From the NCBI GenBank assembly GCA_030278955.1, contig JAOANR010000003.1, forward strand, positions 29,589,227-29,653,226: DNA of 64,000 nt, written 5' to 3'. Source of the DNA: Hygrophila difformis. Lineage: Eukaryota; Streptophyta; Magnoliopsida; Lamiales; Acanthaceae. The notes beneath the pieces are model-generated. The model worked only from the letters and a program-made list of their open reading frames with translations, was not told the DNA's origin and did not search any database. The translations under genes were made by a program, and so were the position numbers. Of this stretch, positions 35,393 through 45,694 are shown piece after piece. The number at the start of each line of letters is the position of its first letter. Positions within the stretch are counted from its first letter, which is position 1.

Positions 35393-35412
35393 GTTTCTAA
35401 ATGTGAGGATGG
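35393..35412 (+). other. Polypurine tract region before the 3' LTR
   Basis: TCTAAATGTGAGGATGG immediately precedes the LTR start TGATGACAG. Purine-rich GTGAGGATGG is the likely plus-strand primer. It is weakly purine-rich compared with the A8G14 run after pol. Confidence 0.5.
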
Positions 35413-38400
35413 TGATGACAGTCTTTTATGACTGTCATTTGCGTCCAATTTAGTGTCTTAATGATGATCTTTTGTTCTTAATTCCATTAGTTTTTAATGA
35501 ATAATCATGGAAGATTAGAAAAAGTTGGAAGAAGAACTAAGATTGTGAAGAAGTTGGAATTACACTGAAAATGGCTTGAAATTCTAAGTTTTCATTGCAA
35601 GTCTCGCACGCTATGTTTTTATTTGAACTGATTCACGCTTTGTCATTCAGCAGGAAGTTAAGCTGGAAAGCAGCGGGAAATGGAAAAAGACATATCGAGG
35701 AAAGAGAAGGAATGGTGCGAGGACTTACATTCGAAATCAGGAGAAGATCTAAAGAAAATGTTCAGACGCTGAAGTCCACGCGATGATTGTTTGACATCGC
35801 GAGGAAAGAAAGTCTGTGCAAGACAGAAAGCTTTAGATATTATGGCGAGAAGCAAACTCTTTGGAGAAACTGTAAGACCTCGCCTTGTCAAGAAAGATGA
35901 TTACATTTCTGACTCTCGCTTTGAAGGAACTGGACAAAGCGAGAGGAGAGCTATTCTGATGCGAGCGGTTATCATCCAAGGCTGAAGCAGTTACAACGCC
36001 CATCTATAAATAGGACCCTTGGGGGATCAGCTCAGCAGGCGGGAGATTGAAGAGAATAGCTCAATTTTACTCTCCAGTCCATTTTTTTTAGAATTCAGTA
36101 GGTAGGTTAGCTAGGGTTTAATTTTCACTGCAATTTACTTTCAGTTCTTCAGATTCGTAATTCAATTTCGCAGTAGATTTTCCTCAAGATAGTTTTCAGT
36201 AGATTAGTTTGAGGATACCCTGGAAGAAGAGTTGCTTTTGGAATGCTTGTTCATCCATTACGACGATCATCATCTAAACTTTCGACTTCTTCGTTCACCT
36301 TTGCATTATTCTGACTGCAATCAGACTTCCAGGTGTATTCGTTTTTAATTCTTTGTTATTCAAGATACATGAAGAATGATCGGTTATCAAATCGTGCATT
36401 TCTTATTTTTCTGATTTCAATTCTCATTTCTCAATTCTGTTTCAGAGAAATATAAACCTCAATTACAATGTTCATTTTTGGAATCTCCATCACATCGATA
36501 ATTTGATTCTCGAAGATTACAATACCTCCATATCTTAAACTCGTAATATGTTCGTTCTAGTTACACAAGAAGTTTGAATATTGTAACCGAGTTAGGTATG
36601 AACTGGCAGAATTGTGAATTCGTTCGATTTTCTGTTGATATTATATCTTGATCTCGAATTTGGAAGAAATCACAGAGATTAATGTTAGAACTTCAAAAGG
36701 TTCCTAGAGACTCTTGCAGTGTTAATCATCGCATGATAATCTTTAAGAATTAATAACTCTAAGTTCATGAATTTGGAGGTGAAAGGTTCTGTATTCATTA
36801 CTTTCTGAACAGAAATCACAGAAGGTAGTTATGACAGTTATAAAACCTGATCATTTACTTCACATAAGGATAAAGCCAAGCTTCATCTTAAAAGATGATG
36901 CGATGATATATCCAGAGACCTTTGTTTAAAGAAAGGCTATTTAATACTCTCGCGATGTCATTCTGACAAAGCGAGAAAACCAATCTAAGATAGCAACAGA
37001 ATTGACACCCATCTTTTAGGGCATCAAATACTTACTTTTACTTTTTATACATATATAACCGCTATCTTATAAGTAGGAATTGGATACCTCGCCGCATTCT
37101 TACAGAAATTATTGCGAGGCATTTAGTTCTTTGTATAAATAAAATCTGAGGAACATTCTTTGAATATTAACTCCCTCCACGCTGTACAGACATAGCGTGC
37201 GGAAAATTTGAATGTTCATAGTTTGAAACCCAAAGTAGTTACTGCGAGCTATTTTGGACATTTATTTTGCAGAATTATCTCTCAAATCTTTTTCATAGGA
37301 AAGTTATTTCCTAATTCTGTCTAGTTTCCAGCGTATATTTTGGAAACACCCTAGCATTTTGATTAAGAGGACTCAGAACCCTCATCGTTTCTTTATACAT
37401 ATAATACTACCTATACATATAATATTTTGGGATATTTCCCAGTCTATGATGAGTAATCTTACTTCATAATTACATACTCATAATTCACATCTGTAATTCA
37501 TATTACTATTTTCAATAGTACAATGAGAAAGATGATGATATAAGTTTTCTCAATCATTATTTACTCAGGTTAATGGAGAACAAACTTGTTCTTTAGTTGG
37601 ACATTTAGTACCTGTCGTTTAAAAGGGAAAGATGTTTCAAAAATCATCTTTTGTTTTAATAATTAGTAGGGTTTTAGGAAGATTAATTTCCAGGGTTCAT
37701 AACTTTATAGTTTCTACTATATGCTATGGGTAGGAGATTAAAATATTCTTCCTACAATCTATTGATCCTGAGTTAAATCATGGGTATTTGGAATTGTTTA
37801 CAGAGATTTCTCAAGCTAGAGCATCTATATGAATCTGGGTGGTCCGGATAAGTCAAGGATTTTGAATAGCAATTTCATCTTGATGTACTTACAGGACTAT
37901 TACTTCTTACAAATACTTGAAGGAATTACTCTGAGGATACAAGTCTTATGAAAACATTGGATGATAGATTTAAATACTTGCTTTCTCATTTCTTGTAGAG
38001 GACATCCAACATAGGATCATAAGACCAATTTGATTCAGAGTAATAAAAAAAAACAACTTCAAGTTCAGATAAATATAAGATGGTTTAGAAGTGACCTCGA
38101 GTTTTCAAAGGCTTAATCTGAAGTCCGAAAGAAATAGATTAAGTGACAATTCTAAAAGCTTTTGTCACAGAATGAGTCTGACCGATCATCCTGTGATGAT
38201 AGTATCCTACGATTTTAGTGCTTAGAATGTCATGACACTGAATCACATGTACCTGTCTTGGGAAGTGATTTAAGACATGAAGATTTGATTAAGTTGTATA
38301 GAGGATTTGTCTATCTCAATGAACTCTAATTCTGCTTAACCGTAGAAGTATGATATTCTCATCATATTCTAATTTCATTTGATTTGGTCCGTGTTATCTT

Positions 38401-38741
38401 AAACTCATGAACATAATCACAACATTCAACATTATTTCAATTGTTTTCTTTACTATTGTTTACAGCTTTGTGCATTTACATTTCAGCATTAAGTTTTTAG
38501 TAATCATCATTACACCATCCTTAAACCAAGGGCATAAACAGATTCTAGAACTAATAATCCTATTAAATCACTTCTATCGTGTAATTCTCTAATGAACGAT
38601 CCCGACAATAAAAATAAATATTGCAGCTTGATACCGTGTGCTTTCGGTAGGAAAAATTAGGCAAGCTTTTTAACAGCCCTATAGGATTATAGTGTAAAGG
38701 CTGTCGGGGGGCATTGCAGCTGGTTTTACCTCAAAGCTTCA
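35413..38741 (+). repeat. Athila-like 3' LTR (3329 bp)
   Basis: Same ends and content as the 5' LTR, including the TATA box at 36005-36012 and the AAAGCGAGA inverted repeat near 35913-35945. It keeps about 97 bases (around 37625-37721) that the 5' LTR has lost. One change in the U5 motif is seen (CCGTGTGCTTTCGG here, CCGTGCGCTTTCGG in the 5' LTR), consistent with methylated-CpG decay. Confidence 0.9.
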
Positions 38742-38746
38742 CCATA

Positions 38747-40719
38747 TCGGTGCTTCAACCACATCATACACTGCAAAACAGATAATAATATGAATGATGA
38801 ATGAAATGCAATGACCTAAGTGCCTATCTACCCTAAATGCAGCACAGAAGATGTCTAGCGCGCATCCTAATACCATGGCCGTCATTCTTTCCCATTAAGG
38901 ATCCACCTCTCCTTAATGGTCGAAAGAGATGCCTACAGTGCCCCCGCCGCGGACACTACATGCATAAAGGGGTAAGTGGACTTACGGAGTGGCATCCCCA
39001 AGGATCGAACCACAGACAGCGGGTAGAGCCCAGAGCATCTCGCTCTCGAAAGCTTACATGCCCAGAACTAAGTTCTCGAAAGCATAAACACATAATCATC
39101 ATAATAATATGCCCAAGATAATCAAATAATCAAGCTTGCCCAGTTAACACTCGAAAGCATATACATGATATTTGTATCCTCGAAAGCATAAGTCAAACAA
39201 TTCGCACAACCATAATTCACATGCCCAATCTCAAGATTCGGAAGCATAATAAGATAATTTCCAAGTCCCATGTCTAAGATTTAGATTCCGGGTTAGCCAA
39301 CCCCACATATCGGCTCGCAACTCTGTTACAAGAGTTAAGTTCTAGCTCATTCACGTCTCCCTAGTTTCTACGGTATGGTAGATTTTCAAAGTCAATAACA
39401 ATTGTCATAACTCTAATACCAACAAGGCTTAGAAAATTTAGAACAGTTTTCGTAGCCTAGAAACGAGTGTGAAATGATAAAATACGAAAGGAAACGAAAA
39501 ATGGAAGAAACAATGAATCAACACGCAAGGGACACCCCGAGGTTATAAACTCCTATAATTAAATTTTTGAAGGAGTCATTATCTCTTAATTCAAATTGCA
39601 TATTTGAAATCCTTGTTCCGAGTAGGGTCAGATTCATATATGGTTTGCGAAAATCAGATTAGAAACGAGTAAGTTAGAGCCGATTCAAGTTTGTGGGTTT
39701 TTGGGGTGCACAGGAGGCGCCAGGGTGGCGCCTCAGACCACATTTAGGCGCCACCCAGGCATGGTGGCGCCGAGGTCTGAATCCCAGTGAACAGGGGCGC
39801 CGAATTGGCGCCCCGGACCCTTTTTGGGCGCCACCAAGGCTTGGTGGCGCCCCGTCTGGGCGCAAACAGAACAGCAAACGCTGTTCTACGTTCCCCTTCG
39901 ATTTTTCTCCCATTTTTCCCCCACTTTGAGCTAAATCCTACTCTTGCCTTGGATTTTTGGTGTCCCAATACTTCAATTAACAGCTCCCCAAGCTTCCAAG
40001 CACCAAGAATGAGATGCATTACAAGAATCAACCCCAAATCCATCAACAATCCCAACTAAAGCTCAAAACATGACATGCAAGAGATTAGACTTGAATTTTC
40101 CAAAAATATTTAATCACCACAGCAACAATCCCTTACCTTAACTTCCCAAAACGTTTCTAAGCTCCCATGGTGAAGATTCAAGCCACCAATCAACCCACAA
40201 CTACAAAAATCCAACCCAAAAGCACCAATTTTGTCACCCTTAAAACAGCCACCAAAACTTACTTCAAAAACTATGGAAATGTGCAATTAATCAAGAAACA
40301 AGCTTACCTTAAGTTGTATGATAGGTTACCCACTTGATTTGAGCAAGAAAGCGCAATTTCTCCTCCAATTTGAAGAACCCTAGTTCCTCCTAGAGAGGGT
40401 GACGGGATTTGGGGGTGTGAAGGGTGGAAATGAATTTTCCCAAGTCCAAAATCTGATATGTAGCACTCAAGTGGACCCGGGTCGGGTCATAATGTTCGGG
40501 TCGGGTTCGGAAATGGGTTGGTCCACTAGTCTTCAGCCATATACACTATAATGCACTCACTTGAACACTTGAGCTCTTATTAACTTGTGGGTTTGAACCC
40601 ACTTATTCTTCCACTTCATTCAAAATCATACCTACAAAAATAATCCATACCAAATTATCTTACTCAATCAACCATAATTAATTAAATTAATTATACGTTA
40701 ATTAAATGGGGATGTTACA
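38747..40719 (-). repeat. Chromovirus 3' LTR, part 2 (after the nested insertion), with GGCGCC inverted repeats
   Basis: Continues the LTR interrupted at 13386 and matches 46284-48255. At about 39713-39862 it carries a cluster of GGCGCC palindromes arranged in inverted pairs; one pair has 12-bp arms (GGCGCCACCAAG and its complement) with one base between. It ends GATGTTACA at 40719. Confidence 0.9.
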
Positions 40720-40731
40720 ATCCCTCCCCCT
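40720..40731 (-). other. Polypurine tract of the chromovirus
   Basis: On the minus strand AAGGGGGAGGGAT directly precedes the LTR start TGTAACATCCCC. It is the expected plus-strand primer and fixes the minus orientation. Confidence 0.85.
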
Positions 40732-40780
40732 TAGGATCATTCGTCCTTGAATGAAAGAGTATGGATTTAAGCAAGTTACC

Positions 40781-43700
40781 TCATTGAATTGGAGGTCGGT
40801 CCAATTCTGGATAATGCTCCATCATGCTATCTTTGGTTTCCCAAGTGGCATCTTCAACTCCGTGTCTAGACTAAAGTACTTTCACCATCTTGATCACCTT
40901 GCTGCGAAGTACTTTATCTTTGGTATCCAGAATTGCCACGGGATACTCCTCATATTCCAAGCTCTCATCCAACTCCACTTCATCTGGTTGGATAATTTTA
41001 TCGGGATCGGAAATGTACTTCCTTAATTGTGACACATGAAAGACGTTGTGTACGTTCCCCACCTCAGCTGGTAAATCCAACCGATAAGCCACCTTCCCAA
41101 TCTTTTTGATAATCTCGTAGGGACCTATAAACCGGGGACTCAACTTTCCTTTCTTCCCGAATCGCCTCACACCTCTCATCGGCGAGCTCTCAGAAGTACC
41201 CAATCGCCCACGGTAAACTCAATGTCCCTCCTCGATAAGTCTGCATAGCTCTTCTGGCGATCCTGAGCTTCCTTCATTCTGTCTCTGATCACTCACACAA
41301 TTTTAGTGGTTTGCTCAATGATATCGGGGCCCATAATTGCTCGTTCTGATGGATCATTCCAACACAAAGGTGTCCTACACCTCCTTCCATACAAGGCTTC
41401 AAATGGAGCCATTCGAATGCTCGCGTGATAACTGTTGTTGTAGGAGAACTCCACCAAAGGTAGGTGTTCCTCCCACGTTCCCTGGAAATCCATCACACAA
41501 GCCCTCAACATGTCTTCCAAAGTTCGGATGGTTCTTTCGGTCTGCCCATCAGTCTGAGGGTGCCACGCCGTGCTCATGCTGATCTGGGTACCAAAAGATG
41601 CTTGTAATTCTCTCCAGAACCTCGACAAGAACCTCGAATCCCTATCTGAAATGATCTCCTTCGGCACTCCAAACCGTGTAACCACGTGCTGAATATAAGC
41701 ACCAGTCAATTGTTGCATACTCCAGTTCAATCTTATCGGTATGAACACAGCACTCTTGGTTAATCGGTCCACAACTACCCAAATGGTATCCAACCTGTTT
41801 CTTGTTTTAGGCAATCCAATGACAAAGTCCATAGCAATAGACTCCCACTTCCACATGGGAACCTCCAAAGGTTGCAATAACCCCGAAAGTCTCATGTGAT
41901 CTGCCTTAACTTTCTGACAAGTAGGACACTTAGACACAAACTCGGCCACCTCCTTCTTCATGCCCTTCCACCAGTAACCGTGTCTTAAGTCCTTGTACAT
42001 CTTCACTGCTCCAGGATGTACAGAGTAAGGCGTGCAATGTGCTTCCCCCAAGATCTTTTTCTTCAATACTTGATCTTCTGAAGGTACACACAAACGGTCC
42101 CCAAGTCGGATCACACCTCTGATATCAATCGTGAATCCGTCTGCCTTGCCTTGTCGAATCCTAGCTCTCAAGTGCATCATCTCTTTACTCACAGCTTGGC
42201 TCAATCTGAGCTCCTCGAGTATTGAAGGCGTCGCTGTCATAGCATTTAATCTCGTCTTCATACCATAAGGGATTGCCACAATTTCCTCCTTTTCCAATTT
42301 TTGCCTCAATTGCCATGGGAGGGTAATAGTGTTCAGCGTATGTCCCTTCCTGCTAAGTGCGTCAGCCACTCGATTCGCCCTTCCTTCAATGTACTGAATG
42401 CTAGTGTCGTAGTCTTGCAAGAACTCCAACCACCTTCGCTGTCTCCCACTCATCTTATCTGTAGTGTAGAGACACTTAAGATTCTTGTGGTCCAAATAGA
42501 TTTGACACTTAGCACCATAGAGATAATGTCTCCAAATCTTCAATACATGCACGACCGCTGCCATCTCCAAGTCATGAGTCGGGTAATTTAGCTCATGAGG
42601 CTTCAATTGCCTAGATGGATATGCAATCACCCTGCCGTTCTGCATAAGTACACATCCAAGCCCGCGGTGAGATGCATCAGTGTACACCTCATACTCACCC
42701 GATTCATCAGGCAACACCAGAACTGGGGCTTCCGTCACCTTCTCTTTCAACAATTCAAACGCCCCCTGGCAATCCTCACTCCACTGAAAAGGCACATCCT
42801 TCCTTAACAACTGAGTTAGGGGTCGAGCAATGCTTGCAAACCCCTCAATGAATCTCCGGTAGTATCCCACTAATCCAAGGAAACTACGCACCTCACTGAC
42901 ATTACTAGGTGGATTCCACTCCAAAACGGCTTCCACCTTCGCGGGGTCCACAACAATTCCTTCTCCCAATATGATATGTCCCAGAAAAGCCACCTGATCA
43001 AGCCAGAATTCACATTTCGAAAGTTTGGTGTACAACTTATGCTCTCTGAGCACCTGCAAAACTGTTCTGAGATGCTCCTTATGTGTCTTTAGATCAGGGG
43101 AGTAAACCAAGATGTCGTCAATGAAAATGACCACACAGACATCTAACCAAGGCCGGAAAACGTGATGCATTAAATCCACAAAGACTGCTGGCGCGTTACT
43201 CAGCCCAAACGGCATCACCGTGAACTCAAAGTGGTCATATCGTGTCCGGAAGGCAGTCTTCTCACGATCTCTTTCCGCCACTCTAATCTGATGATACCCT
43301 GACCTCAAGTCAATCTTAGAGAATGTAGAAGCACCCTTCAGCTGATCGAATAGGTCATCGATCCTAGGTAACGGGTAACGGTTCTTGACTGTGACCTGAT
43401 TAAGCCCCCGATAATTAATACACATCCGTAAACTCCCGTCCTTCTTTTTGACAAATATTACCGGCGCACCCCAAGGCGAGCTGCTAGGCTGAATATATCC
43501 CTTATCAAGTAGATCCTTGAGTTGTTCTTTCAACTCTCTCAATTCTGCAGGAGCCATCCGGTAAGGGGCCTTGGCAATTGGTGCTGCCCCTGGCACCAAA
43601 TCAATGGCAAAGTCTATCTCCCGGGCAGGCGGAAAGCCGGGTATCTCGTCAGGAAATACATCGGGAAATTCAGAGACGATAGGAATCTGTGCTAACGTCG

Positions 43701-44159
43701 AACTCGGGGCAGGTGGTGTAATCTCATGCACGAAACAAAGATACACCGGATACCCCTTTCTAATTAAAGCAGAAAAAGACACAGGAGGTACTACTCGGAT
43801 GTTAGGAGGATAATAACTCACTTGCTCACCCTCTTCATCGGTGAAAGAAATCCTCAGTACTCCGCAGTCCAATCTTGCTCGGTACTTTGACAGCCAGTCC
43901 ATACCCAAAATCACGTCGAAATCAGCCAAGTCTAGTACCGCGAGATCTGCGCTGAACTCCCGATCCTTAATGACTATTTGTGCACCGGACCTAATCCAAT
44001 TGCTCCACATAAAATCTCCGGATGGTAGCGACACGTGAAGGTGATAGGCCTCCAACGGTCCCATGGCATGCTTGGACACAAGCTCCGAAGATGTGAATGA
44101 GCATGATGCACCGGAGTCAAACAAAACATAAGCGGAAACATTGTCAACTATTATAGTAC
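40781..44159 (-). pseudogene. pol: Chromovirus pol (protease, RT, RNase H, integrase, chromodomain), lightly damaged
   Basis: Second exon of a gag-pol frame. Protease [12 protein letters not shown] follows the intron at once. RT shows [36 protein letters not shown] and FIDDILVYS; RNase H shows [13 protein letters not shown]; integrase has [17 protein letters not shown]...CPTCQKVK and the DDE core ([21 protein letters not shown]). A chromodomain with VEDATWE near 40820 ends the protein. Lesions: TGA at 41293-41295 (CGA is usual), a one-base loss near 41190, and TAG at 40871-40873 inside the chromodomain where Trp is usual. The chromodomain in related elements binds modified histone H3 and guides integration. 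Confidence 0.88.
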
Positions 44160-44248
44160 CTACACATTCAACAATATAAGGCACTACCTTAGCAATATGT
44201 TACAGATGGTTAGATCAGTCATAATTGAAATTGAACAGCTTAACTTAC
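44160..44248 (-). other. Probable spliceosomal intron between gag and protease
   Basis: Minus-strand sequence with donor G|GTAAGT (44248-44243), CTGATCTAAC as a branch-point candidate, and acceptor TGTGTAG|G at 44160. It is 89 bp, not a multiple of three. Removing it joins the gag frame (…DDVMT) to the protease frame (GTIIVDN) exactly where related elements read continuously from gag linker to GT.xV...LFDSGA; without removal the frames are incompatible. A gag-protease intron is known from Ogre elements; I am not aware of it as a general feature of Tekay-type chromoviruses. Confidence 0.6.
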
Positions 44249-45392
44249 CAGTCATGACATCATCTCGCCTGTCAAGCTCAGCCCGCTCCATAACATTGAG
44301 GCGGCCTCCTCGGCTCCTCTGTGGTCCACGTCCCCTGTCTGTACCTCGGACACGCGCTGCCCCTGCTCCGCGAGCTGCAGAAGAAGAACCACTGGCCTGC
44401 CCCGTCAGCTGAGGGCACTGATATCTCAAATGTCCCTCCTGCTGGCAATGCTAACAGTAAAGACCCGGCCTGGTATGAGGCTGAGCATGAGTCTGTGCTC
44501 TGGAGGTCTCACCGCCTCCCATTGACTGCCTTCGTTGAGGTCCACTCGTCCTCGCCGCATCTCTGCGCCTGCCAGCCCAATTGCGCTGAGCATCTGCCCT
44601 GGCCCGTTCAATAAATAGTGCCTGATCATAAGCAGTGGATAAGGATGCATGCTGAGCACTGAATCCGGTCCGTATCTCTGCCTTCAGGCCATCCACAAAT
44701 CTGGACACCCTGTCTTCCTCATCGGGGACCAATCCCGGCACATAACCCATCAACTCCACGAACCTCTGATAGTACTCTGAAACTGTCATGTTCCCCACTT
44801 GTTCCAAAGTGAGGAACTCTCTCTTTTTAGCATTCAACATCTGTGGGGTATAGAAATGAGCTCGAAGGGCACTGCAGAAAACTCCCCAGGTGAAATCGGT
44901 CCTCGCCATGAGCTCATTCCTGCGAGCTCTCCACCAATGCAACGCTGGCCCCCTTAGGTATTGACTCCCCACTCTCACCTTCCGGTCCTCGGGGCAATCA
45001 ATGTTCTCGAAAATGATGTCCATCTGAAAGATCCAGTCATCTAGAGTCACTGGGTCTCACCCTCCACTGAAGACTGGAGGTTGATGATGTCGTGCCAAAT
45101 GAACATAGTCCACTGATCGGGGCGGTGGGTTAGCATACTGGTTTCCTAGTCCCTGGTACATCCCTTGCATGGTCTGCATGAACTGCATGAATTGATTCTG
45201 ATCAAATGGCATAGGCCCTGGTGGAGGTGGTGGCATTGGTTCCTCCTCATAGCCCTCCTCCACATCCATGGGCTCCTCGAAGGGAACATACTCCTCCTCA
45301 TCATTGTCCTGTCCCCGGCCTCCAATAACAGGCCCCCGATTTCTGCGAGGTCGTCCCCTCCGTCGGGGTTCTCCATCTCTGCGCGGCGGCAT
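44249..45392 (-). pseudogene. gag: Chromovirus gag with two in-frame stops
   Basis: Starts MPPRRDGEPRRRGRPRRN at 45392 (the frame is open further upstream but this is the natural start). Proline-rich segment, then the capsid domain (DWIFQMDIIFENIDCPED, ALHWWRARRNEL, FLTLEQVGNMTVSEYYQRF). Near the end a CCHC knuckle (C..C QQEGHLRYQC) is interrupted by TAG at 44451-44453 between its first two cysteines. TGA at 45057-45059 lies before the capsid domain. An arginine/glycine-rich tail follows and ends at the intron donor. Confidence 0.82.
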
Positions 45393-45679
45393 CCTGTACT
45401 CAAAACACACAACAATATACATTAATATTCGGTAACCAAGAATAAAGTAATATCGAATAATAATGAGCAAGTATAGATCTCCCGGGATATCCCTATGAGT
45501 TGATCGTGGTTTGACACAAATCACAACTCAAGCTCATAAGGTACGCAGTCATCCCAAAAACATAAAGCGAAACAACAGGAATATAAGCATAATCAATGCA
45601 GATCCTACACTATATGCATTCCCCCACACACCTCACAACATGCTTGTGTCAAAATTCTAAGCACATAAGAGCATACATG

Positions 45680-45691
45680 GCTCTGATACCA
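45680..45691 (-). other. Primer binding site, initiator tRNA-Met type
   Basis: TGGTATCAGAGC on the minus strand, three bases inside the 5' LTR boundary. This is the standard primer site of plant chromoviruses. Confidence 0.88.
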
Positions 45692-45694
45692 ACA

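Larger units (their letters stand above)
13387..38741 (+). mobile_element. Athila-like Ty3/gypsy retrotransposon, 25.4 kb, carrying an F-box gene cassette
   Basis: LTRs start TGA(C/T)GACAG and end AAAGCTTCA (13387-16620 and 35413-38741). The 5-bp target duplication CCATA lies at 13382-13386 and 38742-38746, inside the chromovirus LTR. The primer site directly after the 5' LTR matches the tRNA-Asp type used by Athila elements. Order: gag, pol (protease, RT, RNase H, integrase, no chromodomain), five F-box genes plus one relic, and a long env-position ORF. The internal region is 18.8 kb, much longer than usual for the lineage. gag and pol are open, LTRs differ at few sites apart from one roughly 97-base indel, so the insertion is recent. 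The additional genes are the unusual part. Confidence 0.88.

Noticed and set aside
29391..35412. Second complete retroelement nested after the F-box cassette
   Set aside because: PPT-like strings recur, but no PBS, LTR start or gag-pol lies between them.
39674..40059. Overlapping frames in the GGCGCC region
   Set aside because: They arise from the palindromic GC-rich repeats in the LTR and have no independent support.
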